DNA of 64,000 nucleotides from Petropleomorpha daqingensis (GTDB lineage Bacteria; Actinomycetota; Actinomycetes; Mycobacteriales; Geodermatophilaceae), in contig NZ_JACBZT010000001.1 of assembly GCF_013408985.1 (NCBI RefSeq), positions 620,001 to 684,000 of the forward strand. Direction: 5' to 3'. A model generated the notes under the pieces. The model searched no databases, was not told the DNA's origin, and worked only from the letters and a program-made list of their open reading frames with translations. Below are positions 38,381-51,984 of this stretch, one piece after another (positions within the stretch are counted from its first letter, which is position 1; each line of letters begins with the position of its first letter). The translations under genes and the position numbers were made by a program.

Positions 38381-39909
38381 GAGACGTTCCTCCGATCCGC
38401 GAGCTCGTCGAGCAGGCGGTGCCCGCGGGCGGCGTCCTGCGCCGCCTCCAGCGCGGCGGCCACCCGGTAGCAGCGGTCGTCGGCCAGCGCCGGGGCCATG
38501 ACCTGGAAGCCCACCGGCAGCCCGTCGACCAGCCCGCAGGGCACCGAGATCGCCGGCAGCCCGGCCAGGCTGGCCGGCAGGGTGCACAGGTCGGCGGCGT
38601 ACATGGCCAGCGGGTCGTCGACGCGGGCGCCGAGCGGCCAGGCGACGGTGGGGCTGGTCGGGCTGACCAGGACGTCGCAGCCCTCGAACGCGTTGCTGAA
38701 GTCGCGGCCGATGAGCGTGCGGACCTTCTGCGCCTGCCCGTAGTAGGCCTCGTAGTAGCCGCTGGACAGCGCGTACGTGCCGAGGATGATCCGGCGCTTC
38801 ACCTCGGCGCCGAAGCCGGCCTCGCGGGTGAGCGCCATGACCGTGTCGAGGTCTCGGGTGCCGTCGTCGCCGACCCGCAGGCCGTACCGGACTCCGTCGA
38901 ACCGGGCCAGGTTGCTCGACGCCTCGCTCGGCGCGATGAGGTAGTAGGCGGCCAGCCCGAGGTCGAAGGCGGGGCAGGAGACCTCGCGGATCTCCGCGCC
39001 CAGTGCGCGCAGCTGCTCGACGCCCTCGGCGAAGCGGGCCAGCACGCCCGGCTCGTAGCCGTCGCGGTGGCCCTCGCCGCCCAGCTCGCGGACGACGCCG
39101 ACCCGGAGGCCGGCCAGGTCGCCCTCGGCGCCGCGGCGGGCGCACTCGGCCAGCGGCGGCAGCGGGGCGTCGATGCTCGTGGAGTCGCGCGGGTCGTGCC
39201 CGCCAATCGCCTCGTGCAGCAGGGCCGCGTCGAGCACCGTGCGGGCCATCGGGCCCGCCTGGTCGAGGCTGGAGGAGAACGCGATCAGCCCGTAGCGGGA
39301 GACCGAGCCGTAGGTGGGCTTGTGCCCGACCAGGCCGGTGACGGCGGCCGGCTGGCGGATCGAGCCGCCGGTGTCGGTACCGATCGCCCACGGGGCGAGG
39401 AATCCGGCGACCGCCGCCGAGGAGCCACCGGAGGACCCGCCGGGGACCCGCTCGGCGTCCCACGGGTTCTTGGTGGCGCCGTAGGCGGAGTTCTCGGTGG
39501 AGGAACCCATCGCGAACTCGTCCATGTTGGTCTTGCCGAGCAGCACGGTGCCGGCGGCCTTGAGCCGGGCGGCGACGGTGGCGTCGTAGGGCGGTAGCCA
39601 GCCCTCGAGGATCTTCGAGCCGCTCGTGGTGGGCACGCCCTCGGTGACGACGACGTCCTTGAGCGCGACCGGCACGCCGGCCAGCGGGCCGAGCTCGGTG
39701 CCGGCGGCGCGGGCGGCGTCGACCTCGGCGGCCTGCTTCAGCGCGGCCTCGGCGTCGACGTGCAGGTAGGCCGCGACCTCGAGGTCCTCGGCGGCGATCC
39801 GGTCGAGGTAGGCCTGGGTCACCTCGACCGAGCTCACCTCGCCGAAGGCCAGCCGGCGGCTCAGCTCGGCGACGTCGGTGCGGACCAGGTCGTTCACCGC
39901 GGTCTTCAC
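38377..39909 (-). CDS. gatA: Asp/Glu-tRNA amidotransferase, subunit A
   Basis: 510 residues of the amidase-signature family. The catalytic Lys lies in [12 protein letters not shown], and the cis-Ser/Ser pair in the Gly/Ser-rich [15 protein letters not shown] and [12 protein letters not shown]. It releases ammonia from glutamine and passes it to GatB. The GTG start overlaps the gatC stop by 4 bp. Full-length and typical. Confidence 0.98.
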   Translation of the reverse strand: MKTAVNDLVRTDVAELSRRLAFGEVSSVEVTQAYLDRIAAEDLEVAAYLHVDAEAALKQAAEVDAARAAGTELGPLAGVPVALKDVVVTEGVPTTSGSKILEGWLPPYDATVAARLKAAGTVLLGKTNMDEFAMGSSTENSAYGATKNPWDAERVPGGSSGGSSAAVAGFLAPWAIGTDTGGSIRQPAAVTGLVGHKPTYGSVSRYGLIAFSSSLDQAGPMARTVLDAALLHEAIGGHDPRDSTSIDAPLPPLAECARRGAEGDLAGLRVGVVRELGGEGHRDGYEPGVLARFAEGVEQLRALGAEIREVSCPAFDLGLAAYYLIAPSEASSNLARFDGVRYGLRVGDDGTRDLDTVMALTREAGFGAEVKRRIILGTYALSSGYYEAYYGQAQKVRTLIGRDFSNAFEGCDVLVSPTSPTVAWPLGARVDDPLAMYAADLCTLPASLAGLPAISVPCGLVDGLPVGFQVMAPALADDRCYRVAAALEAAQDAARGHRLLDELADRRNVS

Positions 39910-40205
39910 GCCTCCTCCCCCAAGATCCTCGGTACCCGGAAGCGGTCGTCCTCCGCGGCCGGGGCCTGCGACAGGACGACGTCGCGAGGCAGGCACGGGG
40001 TGACGACGTCGGGGCGGAAGACGTTGGTCATCGGCACCGCGTGCGTGGTCGGCGCGACGTCCTCCGCCGCGGCATCCCCGACGCGGGCGACGGCGTCCAG
40101 GATCACGTCGAGCTGACCGGCGAAGACGTCGAGCTCCTCGTCGGTCACCGCGAGGCGGGCCAGGCGCGCCAGGTGGGCGACCTCGTCCCGGGAGAGCTTG
40201 TTCAC
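39906..40205 (-). CDS. gatC: Asp/Glu-tRNA amidotransferase, subunit C
   Basis: 99 residues. The N-terminal [20 protein letters not shown] and the segment LRDDVVTPC-like [20 protein letters not shown] are the two conserved regions of GatC, which wraps around GatA and stabilises the complex. First gene of the gatC-gatA-small membrane gene-gatB operon. GTG start at 40205. Confidence 0.97.
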   Translation of the reverse strand: MNKLSRDEVAHLARLARLAVTDEELDVFAGQLDVILDAVARVGDAAAEDVAPTTHAVPMTNVFRPDVVTPCLPRDVVLSQAPAAEDDRFRVPRILGEEA

Positions 40206-40386
40206 AGTGGCGCGAACTCCACTTCAGCGGCGCCGTACGCACCGCGAGACGACCAGGGATGCAACCCGGCCACTCTACGTGGGAGGGGTGCGCTCGACCC
40301 CGGGCCGGGGATGCGGGAAACTCTGCGCACCGGCGATCGACGTAGATGGCCCCGCACCCGGCAGCGTCGTCCGTCCCGGAGGAACC

Positions 40387-41046
40387 GTGTCCTATCTCCT
40401 GCGGCTGGTGGTCCCCGACCGCCCCGGCATCCTCGGCGCGGTCGCCACGGCGCTGGGCATCGCGGGGATCGACATCGTGTCGCTCGACGTCCTCGAGCGC
40501 GGCGGCGGCGTGGCCGTGGACGACGTCGTCGTCGAGCTGCCCGAGGGCCGGCTGCCCGACACCCTGATCACCGCGGCGCAGAGCGTCGAGGGCGTGCAGG
40601 TGGAGTCGCTTCGTCCCTTCGCCGGGCCCCTGGACACCCACCGCGAGCTGGAACTGCTCGACGCGCTGGCCCGCGCGGCGGACGGCACCGCGGAGAAGCT
40701 GCTGGCCAGCGAGCTGCCCCGGGTGTTCCACAGCGGCTGGGCGGTGGTGCTGGCCGGGCAGACGCCGGGTGTCGTGCTCTCCGCCTCGGACGCCGCCCCC
40801 GCCTTCGAGGGCCTGGCGCTGCCCTGGATGCCGCTGACCGCGCCGCGGCTGCTGCCCAGCGAGGAGCCGTGGCTGCCCGAGCGGTGGCGGGAGATGATGA
40901 TCGAGATGATGGCCGCCCCGCTCGGCGGCGGGCACGCGGTCGTCATCGGCCGCTCCGGCGGGCCGGCGTTCCGCCGCTCGGAGCTGCTGCGGCTGGCGCA
41001 CCTCACCGGGATCGCCGGGACGGTCACCCACCTGCCACCCGTGTAA
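40387..41046 (+). CDS. ACT-domain amino-acid-binding protein
   Basis: 219 residues. The N-terminal ACT domain ([23 protein letters not shown]) is followed by a second region of about 130 residues that I cannot name, containing a Pro/Trp-rich stretch. GGAGG stands 5 bases upstream of the GTG at 40387. It is divergent from gatC, as its homologue Rv3013 is in mycobacteria, so the link with amidotransferase genes is conserved. It may sense an amino acid; the ligand is unknown. Confidence 0.85.
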   Translation: MSYLLRLVVPDRPGILGAVATALGIAGIDIVSLDVLERGGGVAVDDVVVELPEGRLPDTLITAAQSVEGVQVESLRPFAGPLDTHRELELLDALARAADGTAEKLLASELPRVFHSGWAVVLAGQTPGVVLSASDAAPAFEGLALPWMPLTAPRLLPSEEPWLPERWREMMIEMMAAPLGGGHAVVIGRSGGPAFRRSELLRLAHLTGIAGTVTHLPPV

Positions 41047-41115
41047 AGACCCATAGCCAGGAACCGGCCCGATGCGGTGTCCTTAGCCCTGTACCCGTAT
41101 CGATCGGGACGGCGC

Positions 41116-43173
41116 ATGCGACTGGGAGACGTCCTCGACGAGGCCCGACGGCGGACCTTCGTCGGCCGGGACCACGAGCTCACCCGGTTCGGCGAGGCGC
41201 TCAGCGGCTCCTCGCCGAGGCGGGTCTTCCTCGTGCACGGCGTCGGCGGGATCGGCAAGTCGACCCTGCTCGGTGAGTTCCGTGCGCGGGCGCTGGCGAT
41301 GGGCCGGCCGGCCGTGCTGCTCGACGGACGGGAGATGGACCCCTCGCCGGAGGCGGTGCGGGCGGCGCTGGCCCGCGCGGCCGCCGTCCCGGAGCCGCGA
41401 CTCGCGGAGGTGCCGGGCCTGACCGTGCTGCTGGACCACTACGAGCACCTCGCCCCGGTCGACCCGTGGGTCCGCGGCGAGCTGCTGCCGGAGCTGCCGG
41501 CCGACGGGATCGCCGTGCTCGCCGGCCGGGACGCCCCGGCGCCCGGCTGGCGGCGGCTGCCCGGCTGGCGGGAGCTGGGCGCGGTGCTGCGGCTGGACTG
41601 CTGGAGCGAGGCCGAGAGCGCGGAGTTCCTCTCCCGGTCCGGGGTGGCGCCGGAGGCCCGCCCGGGCCTGGTCACGCTCTCGCGCGGCCACCCGCTGGCG
41701 CTCGCGCTGCTGGCCGACGCGGCCGCCGGCGGCGATCTGCCGCACGAGCTGGCCGACGCCCCGGACCTGGTGTCGGCCCTGCTGGAGGGCGTCGTCCCGT
41801 CCGTGCCGGGCGAGGCGTACGCGACCGGCCTGGCCACCTGCACCGTCGCATGGGCGACGACGGAGGACCTGCTCGCCGAGGCGGTCGGCCGGGCCGCGCC
41901 GGCGGTGTGGGACTGGCTGGTCCGGCAGCCCTACGTCACCTGCGGGCCGCGCGGCCTGGTGCTGCACGACCTGGCCCGCGACGTCCTCACCGCCGAGCTG
42001 GAGCGGCGCTCGCCGGACCGCATGCGGCGGCTGCACCGCCTCGTGCACGACCGCGTGGTGAGCGAGGTCCGCACCGGCACGGGGCCCGATCGGGAGCACG
42101 CCGCCCAGCAGCTGCTCTACCTGCACCGGCACAGCCCCGTGACCAGCGCCATCTGGATCGTCCGCAGCCGCGGCTCGGCCGCCGTCCACCCCGGGACCCC
42201 GGAGGACATCGCGCAGGTCGTCGCGCTCACCGAGCTGAACAGCGGCCCGGCCGACGCCGACCTCACCCGCCGCTGGCTGGTCGAGCAGCCCGACGCCGTC
42301 CAGGTCGTCCGCCAGGGTGGCCGGGTTCTCGCGTTCGCCGTCGGGCTGCTGCTGCCGACCGGCTTCCCGCTGGAACGGCAGGACCCGGTCGTGCAGACCG
42401 CATTGGCGCACGTCGAGCGGACCGCCCCCGCCCGGCCCGGTGAGCGGATCCACCTGATGCGGTCCATCGGCGGGGCGGACGGCTCCGAGCGCGACCCGTA
42501 CGCGGTGCTGGTCTCGTCGGTCATGGCGCTGACGACGTGGCTCACCCAGCCCCTGGCCTGGTCGTTCACCGCGACCACCGACGAGGAGTACTGGGGGCCG
42601 TTCTTCGACTACATCGCCCTCGAGCGGCTCATGGAGGTGCCGGTCGGCGGCGCGCGCCACGTGCTGCACGCGATCGACTGGCGGCGCCTCTCGCCCGACC
42701 GGTGGATGGACCTGATGAACGACCGGGAGCGGACCGGCGTCACCGGACCGCCTCCGGCCCACCTGCTCCGCCCGGCGCCGCTGGGCCGCGAGGCCTTCGC
42801 CGCGGCCGTGCGGGCGGCGCTGCGCGATCTGCACCGCGACGACCGGCTCGCCGCCAGTCCGCTGCTGGGCTCCCGCCTGGCCGACGGGCAGGAAGGCTGC
42901 GGCGTCGCCGGGCTGCGCGGCACCCTGCTGCGCGGCGTGGCCGCGGTGGGACGCCGGCCGCGGGGGGCGGGACTGCAGCGGGTGCTCGACCGGACCTTCG
43001 TCCGGGCGGCGCCCACCCAGGAGGCCGCGGCGGAGGTGCTCGGGCTGCCGTTCAGCACCTACCGCCGGCACCTGGCGACGGCGCTCGACGAGCTGGTCGA
43101 GCTGCTCTGGGCCGTGGAGATCGGCGAGATCGCGCTCCCGGCGACCGATGAGCAGCAACTGAGCACCGACTGA
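41116..43173 (+). CDS. STAND-like P-loop ATPase with C-terminal helix-turn-helix
   Basis: 685 residues. An N-terminal AAA/NACHT-like module carries the Walker A motif GVGGIGKS (residues 42-49) and a Walker B-like VLLDHYE (about 103-109). A middle region near residue 390 (VQVVRQGGRVLAFAVGLLL) looks like part of a GNAT-type fold, though the resemblance is weak. The C-terminus (about 633-670, EAAAEVLGLPFSTYRRHLATALDEL split here for length) reads as a sigma-region-4-like helix-turn-helix. The layout suggests an ATP-dependent transcription regulator. It lies next to an FAD oxidoreductase and a small acidic protein, in a gap that is closed in mycobacteria. ATG at 41116. Confidence 0.82.
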   Translation: MRLGDVLDEARRRTFVGRDHELTRFGEALSGSSPRRVFLVHGVGGIGKSTLLGEFRARALAMGRPAVLLDGREMDPSPEAVRAALARAAAVPEPRLAEVPGLTVLLDHYEHLAPVDPWVRGELLPELPADGIAVLAGRDAPAPGWRRLPGWRELGAVLRLDCWSEAESAEFLSRSGVAPEARPGLVTLSRGHPLALALLADAAAGGDLPHELADAPDLVSALLEGVVPSVPGEAYATGLATCTVAWATTEDLLAEAVGRAAPAVWDWLVRQPYVTCGPRGLVLHDLARDVLTAELERRSPDRMRRLHRLVHDRVVSEVRTGTGPDREHAAQQLLYLHRHSPVTSAIWIVRSRGSAAVHPGTPEDIAQVVALTELNSGPADADLTRRWLVEQPDAVQVVRQGGRVLAFAVGLLLPTGFPLERQDPVVQTALAHVERTAPARPGERIHLMRSIGGADGSERDPYAVLVSSVMALTTWLTQPLAWSFTATTDEEYWGPFFDYIALERLMEVPVGGARHVLHAIDWRRLSPDRWMDLMNDRERTGVTGPPPAHLLRPAPLGREAFAAAVRAALRDLHRDDRLAASPLLGSRLADGQEGCGVAGLRGTLLRGVAAVGRRPRGAGLQRVLDRTFVRAAPTQEAAAEVLGLPFSTYRRHLATALDELVELLWAVEIGEIALPATDEQQLSTD

Positions 43174-43238
43174 CCTGGAGAACGGTCACCTCCGGGCTCC
43201 ACCCTCCGGCTCACCACGACCCCGGAGGGGAGACGACG

Positions 43239-44654
43239 ATGTCCACGATCACGGTCCTCGGCGCCGGCATGCACGGCCTGACGACGGCGATGCTGCTCGC
43301 GCGCGACGGGCACCGCGTGACGGTGCTCGAACGCGACCCGGCCACGCCCCCGCCCGCCGGCCGGGCGTGGGACCACTGGGAGCGGTCCGGGGTCGGCCAG
43401 TTCCGCCAGCCCCACTTCATGCTGCCGCGCTGGCGCGAGGAGCTCGAGGACGCGCTGCCGGAGGTGCTCGACGACCTGGTCGCCGCCGGCGGCATGCGCC
43501 TGAACCCGATCCTCGCCGCGCCGCAGGAGCGCCGCGGCCCGGCCCGGCCGGGCGACGAGCGGTTCACGACGGTCACCGCCCGCCGCCCCGTGCTCGAGGC
43601 GGTGCTGGCCGGGGTGGCCGCGCGAACCCCGGGGGTGTCGATCCGGCGCGGGGTGGCGGCCGACGGCTTCCTCGCCGGGACGCCGACGTCCCCCGGAGTG
43701 CCGCACGTCGCCGGCATCCGGACCTCGGACGGCGAACGGATCGCGGCGGACCTCGTCGTCGACTGCCGGGGACGCCGCGCACGGATGCAGGACTGGCTCT
43801 GCGCGATCGGCGCCCGGCCGCCCGTCGAGGAGCGCGAGGACGCCGGCTTCGTCTACTACGCCCGGCACTTCCGGTCCGCCGACGGCGGCATGCCGCCCGC
43901 GATGGGGCCGTTGCTGCAGCACTACGCCCCGTTCTCGACCATCACGCTGCCGGCCGATCACGGGACCTGGTCGGTCGGGATCATCACCAGCTCGGCCGAC
44001 CACCCGATGCGGGCGCTGCGCGACCCCGCCGTCTGGCAGGCCGCCCTCGCCCGCTGCCCGCTGATCGCGCACTGGACGGTCGGCCCGGGGATCGAGCCGA
44101 TCACCGGCGTCGACGTGATGGCCGGCCTCGAGGACCGGCACCGGCGGCTGGTCATCGGCGGGGAGCCCGTCGTCACCGGGCTGGTCACCGTCGGCGACTC
44201 CTGGGCCTGCACCAACCCCTCGCTGGGGCGTGGCGCGTCGATCGGCGCGATGCACGCCCGGCTGCTGCAGCAGGTGCTGCGGGAGGTCGACCTCGGCGAC
44301 GCCGACAAGGTCGTGCGCCGGTTCGACGACGCCACCGCCGCGGTGGTGGAACCCGTCTTCCGGGCCACGCTGGCCTTCGACCGGCACCGGATCGCCGAGC
44401 TGGCCGGCGAGCGCACCGGCCGGCCCTACGAGAGCGACGACCCGGCCTGGGCGCTGGCCAAGGCGGTGGCGGCCGCCGCGGCGACCGACCCAGACGGGCT
44501 GCGCCTCTACGGCCGGCTGGCACTGCTGCTCGACCCGCCGCAGTCGGTGTTCGCCGACCAGAGCGTCGTCGGGCGGCTGCTGTCGAGGCCCGCGCCGCGG
44601 TACCCGTTCCCGGGTCCGACCCGCGCCGACGTGCTCGACGCGATCGCCGCCTGA
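43239..44654 (+). CDS. FAD-dependent oxidoreductase/monooxygenase
   Basis: 471 residues. The N-terminal Rossmann motif GAGMHG (residues 8-13) followed by VTVLERD binds the ADP part of FAD. GDSWACTNPSLGRGASIG is the second flavin motif of class A monooxygenases and geranylgeranyl-reductase-like enzymes. A GGAGGGG Shine-Dalgarno precedes the ATG. Substrate unknown. Only 65 bp separate it from the ATPase/HTH gene, and a small acidic protein follows, so the three probably form a unit. Confidence 0.87.
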   Translation: MSTITVLGAGMHGLTTAMLLARDGHRVTVLERDPATPPPAGRAWDHWERSGVGQFRQPHFMLPRWREELEDALPEVLDDLVAAGGMRLNPILAAPQERRGPARPGDERFTTVTARRPVLEAVLAGVAARTPGVSIRRGVAADGFLAGTPTSPGVPHVAGIRTSDGERIAADLVVDCRGRRARMQDWLCAIGARPPVEEREDAGFVYYARHFRSADGGMPPAMGPLLQHYAPFSTITLPADHGTWSVGIITSSADHPMRALRDPAVWQAALARCPLIAHWTVGPGIEPITGVDVMAGLEDRHRRLVIGGEPVVTGLVTVGDSWACTNPSLGRGASIGAMHARLLQQVLREVDLGDADKVVRRFDDATAAVVEPVFRATLAFDRHRIAELAGERTGRPYESDDPAWALAKAVAAAAATDPDGLRLYGRLALLLDPPQSVFADQSVVGRLLSRPAPRYPFPGPTRADVLDAIAA

Positions 44655-44739
44655 AGGACCCTGGCGCGGCGGCCACGTGGCGCGCGATCGTTCGTAGCGC
44701 CGGGCGCATCCGGCCGCCCGCGCGCGGAGGGAGAACGCC

Positions 44740-44916
44740 ATGAGCGAGAGCACTCCGACGGGGCGCAGCGACGACCCCGACACCGACGTCACGGCACGAC
44801 CGACGTCGGAGGACGACGACCGGCGGGCCGGCTTCGGCACCTCGATCACCGACCAGGACGCCCTCGACGTCGCGGCGTCGGACGACATCACGCTGCGGCT
44901 GAGCGAAGGCCGCTGA
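44740..44916 (+). CDS. 58-residue acidic protein of the accessory trio
   Basis: ATG at 44740 to TGA at 44914-44916 gives 58 residues, MSESTPTGRSDD to TLRLSEGR. About a quarter of the residues are Asp or Glu; no Cys, Trp or Tyr; no membrane helix. GGAGGGAG lies 6 bases upstream, a better ribosome binding site than most genes here. Codon use is GC3-rich, as in its neighbours. The product is probably disordered in the first half. It could be a peptide substrate of the preceding FAD enzyme or a small partner protein; both are guesses. Confidence 0.72.
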   Translation: MSESTPTGRSDDPDTDVTARPTSEDDDRRAGFGTSITDQDALDVAASDDITLRLSEGR

Positions 44917-44920
44917 TCGG

Positions 44921-48560
<3,640 letters not shown>

Positions 48561-48602
48561 GACGGCGACCGTAGTCCAGCCGCCGCCGTGGTCCCGGACC
48601 GG

Positions 48603-50747
48603 TCAGTGGTGGAACAGCCAGGCCAGGATCGCGCTGATCACCTGCGTGACCACCGTCTTGACGTCGGTGGCCACCGGCGCCAGCGTGAAGCCGGTGCTCG
48701 CCTTCTCCCCCGAGGCCGCGGTCAGCGTGACCGTGTGCGAGCCCTGGGCCAGGTTGGTCGGCACCCGGAAGGACACCGTGACCGCGCCGGTGGAGTCGGC
48801 CTTCGTCGTCCCGACGGTGCGGCCGTCGTCCAGCGTGGCCTTGACCTTCTCGCCGGGGGCGAAGTCCTTGCCGGTGACGGTGACCTGGTCGCCGCGGGTC
48901 GGCGTCGCGTTGCTGATCGACGCCGAGGCGATCCGGTCCGACGTCTGGGTGGCGTGGTTCGCCGCCGGCGGGGCGACCGGCGAGTGCGTCTGGAAGTACG
49001 ACACCGCCGTGTCGACGTCGACCGGACCCGTCACCGGGTTCGCGCCGTGGGTGAAGCCGCTGAAGCCGTCACCACCGGCGACCAGGAACGAGTTCGCCAC
49101 CACGCGGTACTGCGCGGCCGGGTCGATCGGCGTGCCGTTGAGCGTGATCGACAGCGGGTCGACGCGGTCGCCGTAGGCCCGGCTCGGGTCGAAGTTGTAG
49201 GTCAGCCCCTCCGACGTGCCCAGGAACAGCTGCGTGCCGCGCGGCTGGTCGAGGCCGAACTGCTCCTCCAGCACCTGCTTGATGTCCGCGCCGGTCAGCG
49301 TGATCGCGTTGACCGTGTTGCCGAACGGCTGGACGTCGAACAGCTGCTTGTAGGTCGTGTCCCCCGGTCCCGGGATGTCGGTGCGCAGACCGCCCGGGTT
49401 CATGAACGCGACCACCGGGTGGCCGAACTGGTCCTGCTGCTGCAGCGCCCAGAGCTGCATCTGCGCGACCAGGTCGCCGAGCGGCGACTCCCGGTCCCGC
49501 ACCGCCGCGCCGGCCGAGTTCTTCGCCCGGTTGATGGCGGCGGTGGTCGAGCCGACGACCTGCTTGCCCGACTCGGCCGAGCGGGCCAGCCAGTAGTTCA
49601 CGATGTCCTGGACGTGCGTGTCCGTGACATTGCGGAGCACCGGCGTGTTCTGGGCCGAGTAGGTCGCCGTGCGGTCGACGTCGCCGGTGCTCGGGTTCAG
49701 CGACAGGCGGATGTCGGTGACCAGGCGGCCGTAGTAGCCGGCCTGCGTGACCAGCCGCGGCTGGCCGCCCGGCACGGGCAGCGTGCAGTTGTACTGCTGG
49801 TGCGAGTGCGCGCTGACGATGAGGTCGACCGCCGGGTCGATCCGGTTGTTGATGTCGACGATCGGCCCGGTCAGGTCGGTGCAGTCGTTGGGCTGCGTCA
49901 CGTCGGCGCCGCCGTTCTGCTGGCCGCCCTCGTGGATCAGCACGCCGATGGCCCGGATGCCCTGGGCCTCGAGCTCGGGCACGTAGGTGTTCACCGCGGT
50001 CGCCTCGTCGAGGAAGTCGACGTCGGCGATGCCGTCGGGCGAGACCAGGGTCGGGGTGGTCTTGGTGACGACGCCGATCAGCGCGACCTTCTTGCCACCG
50101 GCCACGTCGAACACCTGGTACGGCGGGAGGATCGGCTGCCGGGTCGTCTTGTCGACGACGTTCGCCGCGAGGTACGGGAAGTCCGCGCCGTGGAAGGTCG
50201 CGCCCGTGCTGTCGGCCCAGCAGCCGTCGACGCCGGGGGTGACGCCGTCGCAGGCGCCGACCGTGCCGCCGTGGGTCGCCTCGTAGCCGTCGGTCGCGGC
50301 CGAGACCCGGCGCAGCCCGTCGGTCCCGCGGTCGAACTCGTGGTTGCCCACCGAGGAGACGTCCAGGCCCATGGCGTTGAGGACCTCGATCGTCGGCTCG
50401 TCCTTGAAGACGCTCGACTCGAACGGCGAGGCGCTGATCAGGTCGCCGGCGCCGACGAAGAACGAGTCCGCGCTGCCGTTGTTGGCGGTCGCGAAGGCGC
50501 TCTGCAGGTTCTCGACGGTCGCGGCGACGTGCGCCGAGCCGCCGACGGTCTGCGTGACGCCGTTGTCGTCGATCAGGGTGGCGTCGCCCTGGGTGGTCTC
50601 GGAGATCCGGCCGTGGAAGTCGTTCATCGCGATCAGCTGGACCGGGATGTCGGGGTCCGCGGCGTTGGCCGCGAGCGGTGTCGCCACCACGGCGGCAGAG
50701 GTGGCCACCGCGAGCGCGGCGGCGAGGGAGAGGCGCTTTCGGCGCAA
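48603..50747 (-). CDS. Secreted 5'-nucleotidase/metallophosphoesterase
   Basis: 714 residues. A Sec signal peptide (RRKRLSLAAALAVATSAAVV to ANA) is followed by a calcineurin-like phosphoesterase domain (MNDFHGR, GAGDLISASPF, GNHEFDRG, SAHSHQQ), a 5'-nucleotidase C-terminal domain (NPGGLRTDIPG) and an extra Ig/IPT-like domain of about 90 residues ending in a hydrophobic tail. It should hydrolyse extracellular nucleotides for phosphate or nucleoside supply. TTG at 50747 is chosen: GGAGGA stands 7 bases upstream and it gives a clean signal peptide. A candidate promoter and palindrome lie upstream. Confidence 0.9.
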   Translation of the reverse strand: MRRKRLSLAAALAVATSAAVVATPLAANAADPDIPVQLIAMNDFHGRISETTQGDATLIDDNGVTQTVGGSAHVAATVENLQSAFATANNGSADSFFVGAGDLISASPFESSVFKDEPTIEVLNAMGLDVSSVGNHEFDRGTDGLRRVSAATDGYEATHGGTVGACDGVTPGVDGCWADSTGATFHGADFPYLAANVVDKTTRQPILPPYQVFDVAGGKKVALIGVVTKTTPTLVSPDGIADVDFLDEATAVNTYVPELEAQGIRAIGVLIHEGGQQNGGADVTQPNDCTDLTGPIVDINNRIDPAVDLIVSAHSHQQYNCTLPVPGGQPRLVTQAGYYGRLVTDIRLSLNPSTGDVDRTATYSAQNTPVLRNVTDTHVQDIVNYWLARSAESGKQVVGSTTAAINRAKNSAGAAVRDRESPLGDLVAQMQLWALQQQDQFGHPVVAFMNPGGLRTDIPGPGDTTYKQLFDVQPFGNTVNAITLTGADIKQVLEEQFGLDQPRGTQLFLGTSEGLTYNFDPSRAYGDRVDPLSITLNGTPIDPAAQYRVVANSFLVAGGDGFSGFTHGANPVTGPVDVDTAVSYFQTHSPVAPPAANHATQTSDRIASASISNATPTRGDQVTVTGKDFAPGEKVKATLDDGRTVGTTKADSTGAVTVSFRVPTNLAQGSHTVTLTAASGEKASTGFTLAPVATDVKTVVTQVISAILAWLFHH

Positions 50748-50809
50748 GAGAGTCCTCCACAGGGCATGCGGGAACAGACCACCGGTCAGGCGGCCTCGAG
50801 GGCGATGTG

Positions 50810-50824
50810 GTGAGCCGAGCTCAC
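50810..50824. promoter_or_regulatory. Perfect palindrome in the 5'-nucleotidase leader
   Basis: GTGAGC-CGA-GCTCAC, 6-bp perfect arms with a 3-base spacer, about 30 bp downstream of the predicted -10 element and 63 bp before the start codon. Likely a repressor site acting as a roadblock, or a short mRNA hairpin. Confidence 0.45.
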
Positions 50825-50853
50825 AAGCTTTGCTCAGGAAGTGGCTCGGGAGG

Positions 50854-50882
50854 ACGCTATCCCGCCGGGTTCCGGAAACCAA
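50854..50882 (-). promoter_or_regulatory. Candidate promoter of the 5'-nucleotidase gene
   Basis: On the minus strand TTGGTT (50877-50882) and TAGCGT (50854-50859) are separated by exactly 17 bases, a good fit to a housekeeping sigma promoter. The same GATAGCGT -10 string appears before the gal operon. Confidence 0.55.
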
Positions 50883-50910
50883 GAGTCGGTGACGAAAAGT
50901 AGCGGCGAGT

Positions 50911-51984
50911 TCACGCCGCGGTAAGGACAGCCCCTTGTCCGAGCACCCGGTCACCCCGGTCGCGATCCGGCTGGTAGAGCACCGCGGACTGGCCGGGAGC
51001 CACGCCGCGCTGCTGCTCGGCCAGCTCCAGCACCAGCCCGCCGTCGTCGTCCGGACGGACCTCGCAGGCCACGGGGGTCCCGTGCGCGCGCAGCTGCACC
51101 TCGGCGCGCATCGGCAGCACGGGCACCGCGCCGGTCCACGTCGGCCGACCGGTGCGGACCTCGCCGACGCCGGCCAGCTCCGCCGTCCCGATCGTCACCG
51201 TCCGGCTGACCGGCTCGATGCCGAGCACGTAGCGCGGGCGCGAGTCGCCGACGGCGACGCCGAGCCCCCGGCGCTGGCCGACGGTGAACCCGTAGGTGCC
51301 GTCGTGCTCACCGACCGTCGTCCCGGTCGCCGCGTCGACCAGCGGCCCGGGCCGGCTGCCCAGCCGCCGGGCCAGGAACCCGCGGGTGTCGCCGTCCGGG
51401 ATGAAGCAGATGTCGTGCGAGTCGGGCTTCGCGGCGACGCCGAAGCCGCGCTCGGCGGCGATCGCGCGCACCCGGTCCTTGGTCATGCCGCCGAGCGGGA
51501 ACACCGCCCCGGCCAGCTGCTCGGCGGTGAGCACGCCGAGGACGTAGGACTGGTCCTTGGCCGCGTCGACCGACCGGCGCAGCTCGCCGTCGGCGAGCCG
51601 GGCGTGGTGACCGGTGACGACGGCGTCGAAGCCGAGCGCCCGCGCCCGGTCCAGCACCGCCGAGAACTTGATCTTCTCGTTGCAGCGCAGGCACGGGTTG
51701 GGCGTCCGGCCCGCGGCGTACTCGGCCACGAAGTCCTCGACGACGTCCTCGCGGAAGCGCTCGGCGAGGTCCCAGACGTAGAACGGGATGCCCAGCTCGT
51801 CGGCGACCCGCCGGGCGTCGTGCGCGTCCTCGACGCTGCAGCACCCCCGGGCGCCGCTGCGCAGGGTCTGCCGGTCCGGGGAGAGCGCGAGGTGGACGCC
51901 GGTGACGTCGTGGCCGGCGTCGACGGCGAGCGCGGCGGCGACGGCGGAGTCCACTCCCCCGCTCATCGCGGCGAGGATCCTCAT
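50911..51984 (-). CDS. mnmA: tRNA-specific 2-thiouridylase
   Basis: 357 residues. The PP-loop is [16 protein letters not shown], the catalytic cysteines are in [12 protein letters not shown] and DSHDICFI, and [10 protein letters not shown] is conserved. It thiolates U34 of Lys, Glu and Gln tRNAs using sulfur relayed from the cysteine desulfurase encoded upstream, with which it overlaps by 4 bp. Confidence 0.97.
   Translation of the reverse strand: MRILAAMSGGVDSAVAAALAVDAGHDVTGVHLALSPDRQTLRSGARGCCSVEDAHDARRVADELGIPFYVWDLAERFREDVVEDFVAEYAAGRTPNPCLRCNEKIKFSAVLDRARALGFDAVVTGHHARLADGELRRSVDAAKDQSYVLGVLTAEQLAGAVFPLGGMTKDRVRAIAAERGFGVAAKPDSHDICFIPDGDTRGFLARRLGSRPGPLVDAATGTTVGEHDGTYGFTVGQRRGLGVAVGDSRPRYVLGIEPVSRTVTIGTAELAGVGEVRTGRPTWTGAVPVLPMRAEVQLRAHGTPVACEVRPDDDGGLVLELAEQQRGVAPGQSAVLYQPDRDRGDRVLGQGAVLTAA

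Noticed and set aside
41062-41092. GGAACC upstream of the P-loop ATPase as an ECF-sigma -35 element
   Set aside because: No CGT-type -10 element lies at the required 16-17 bp spacing.
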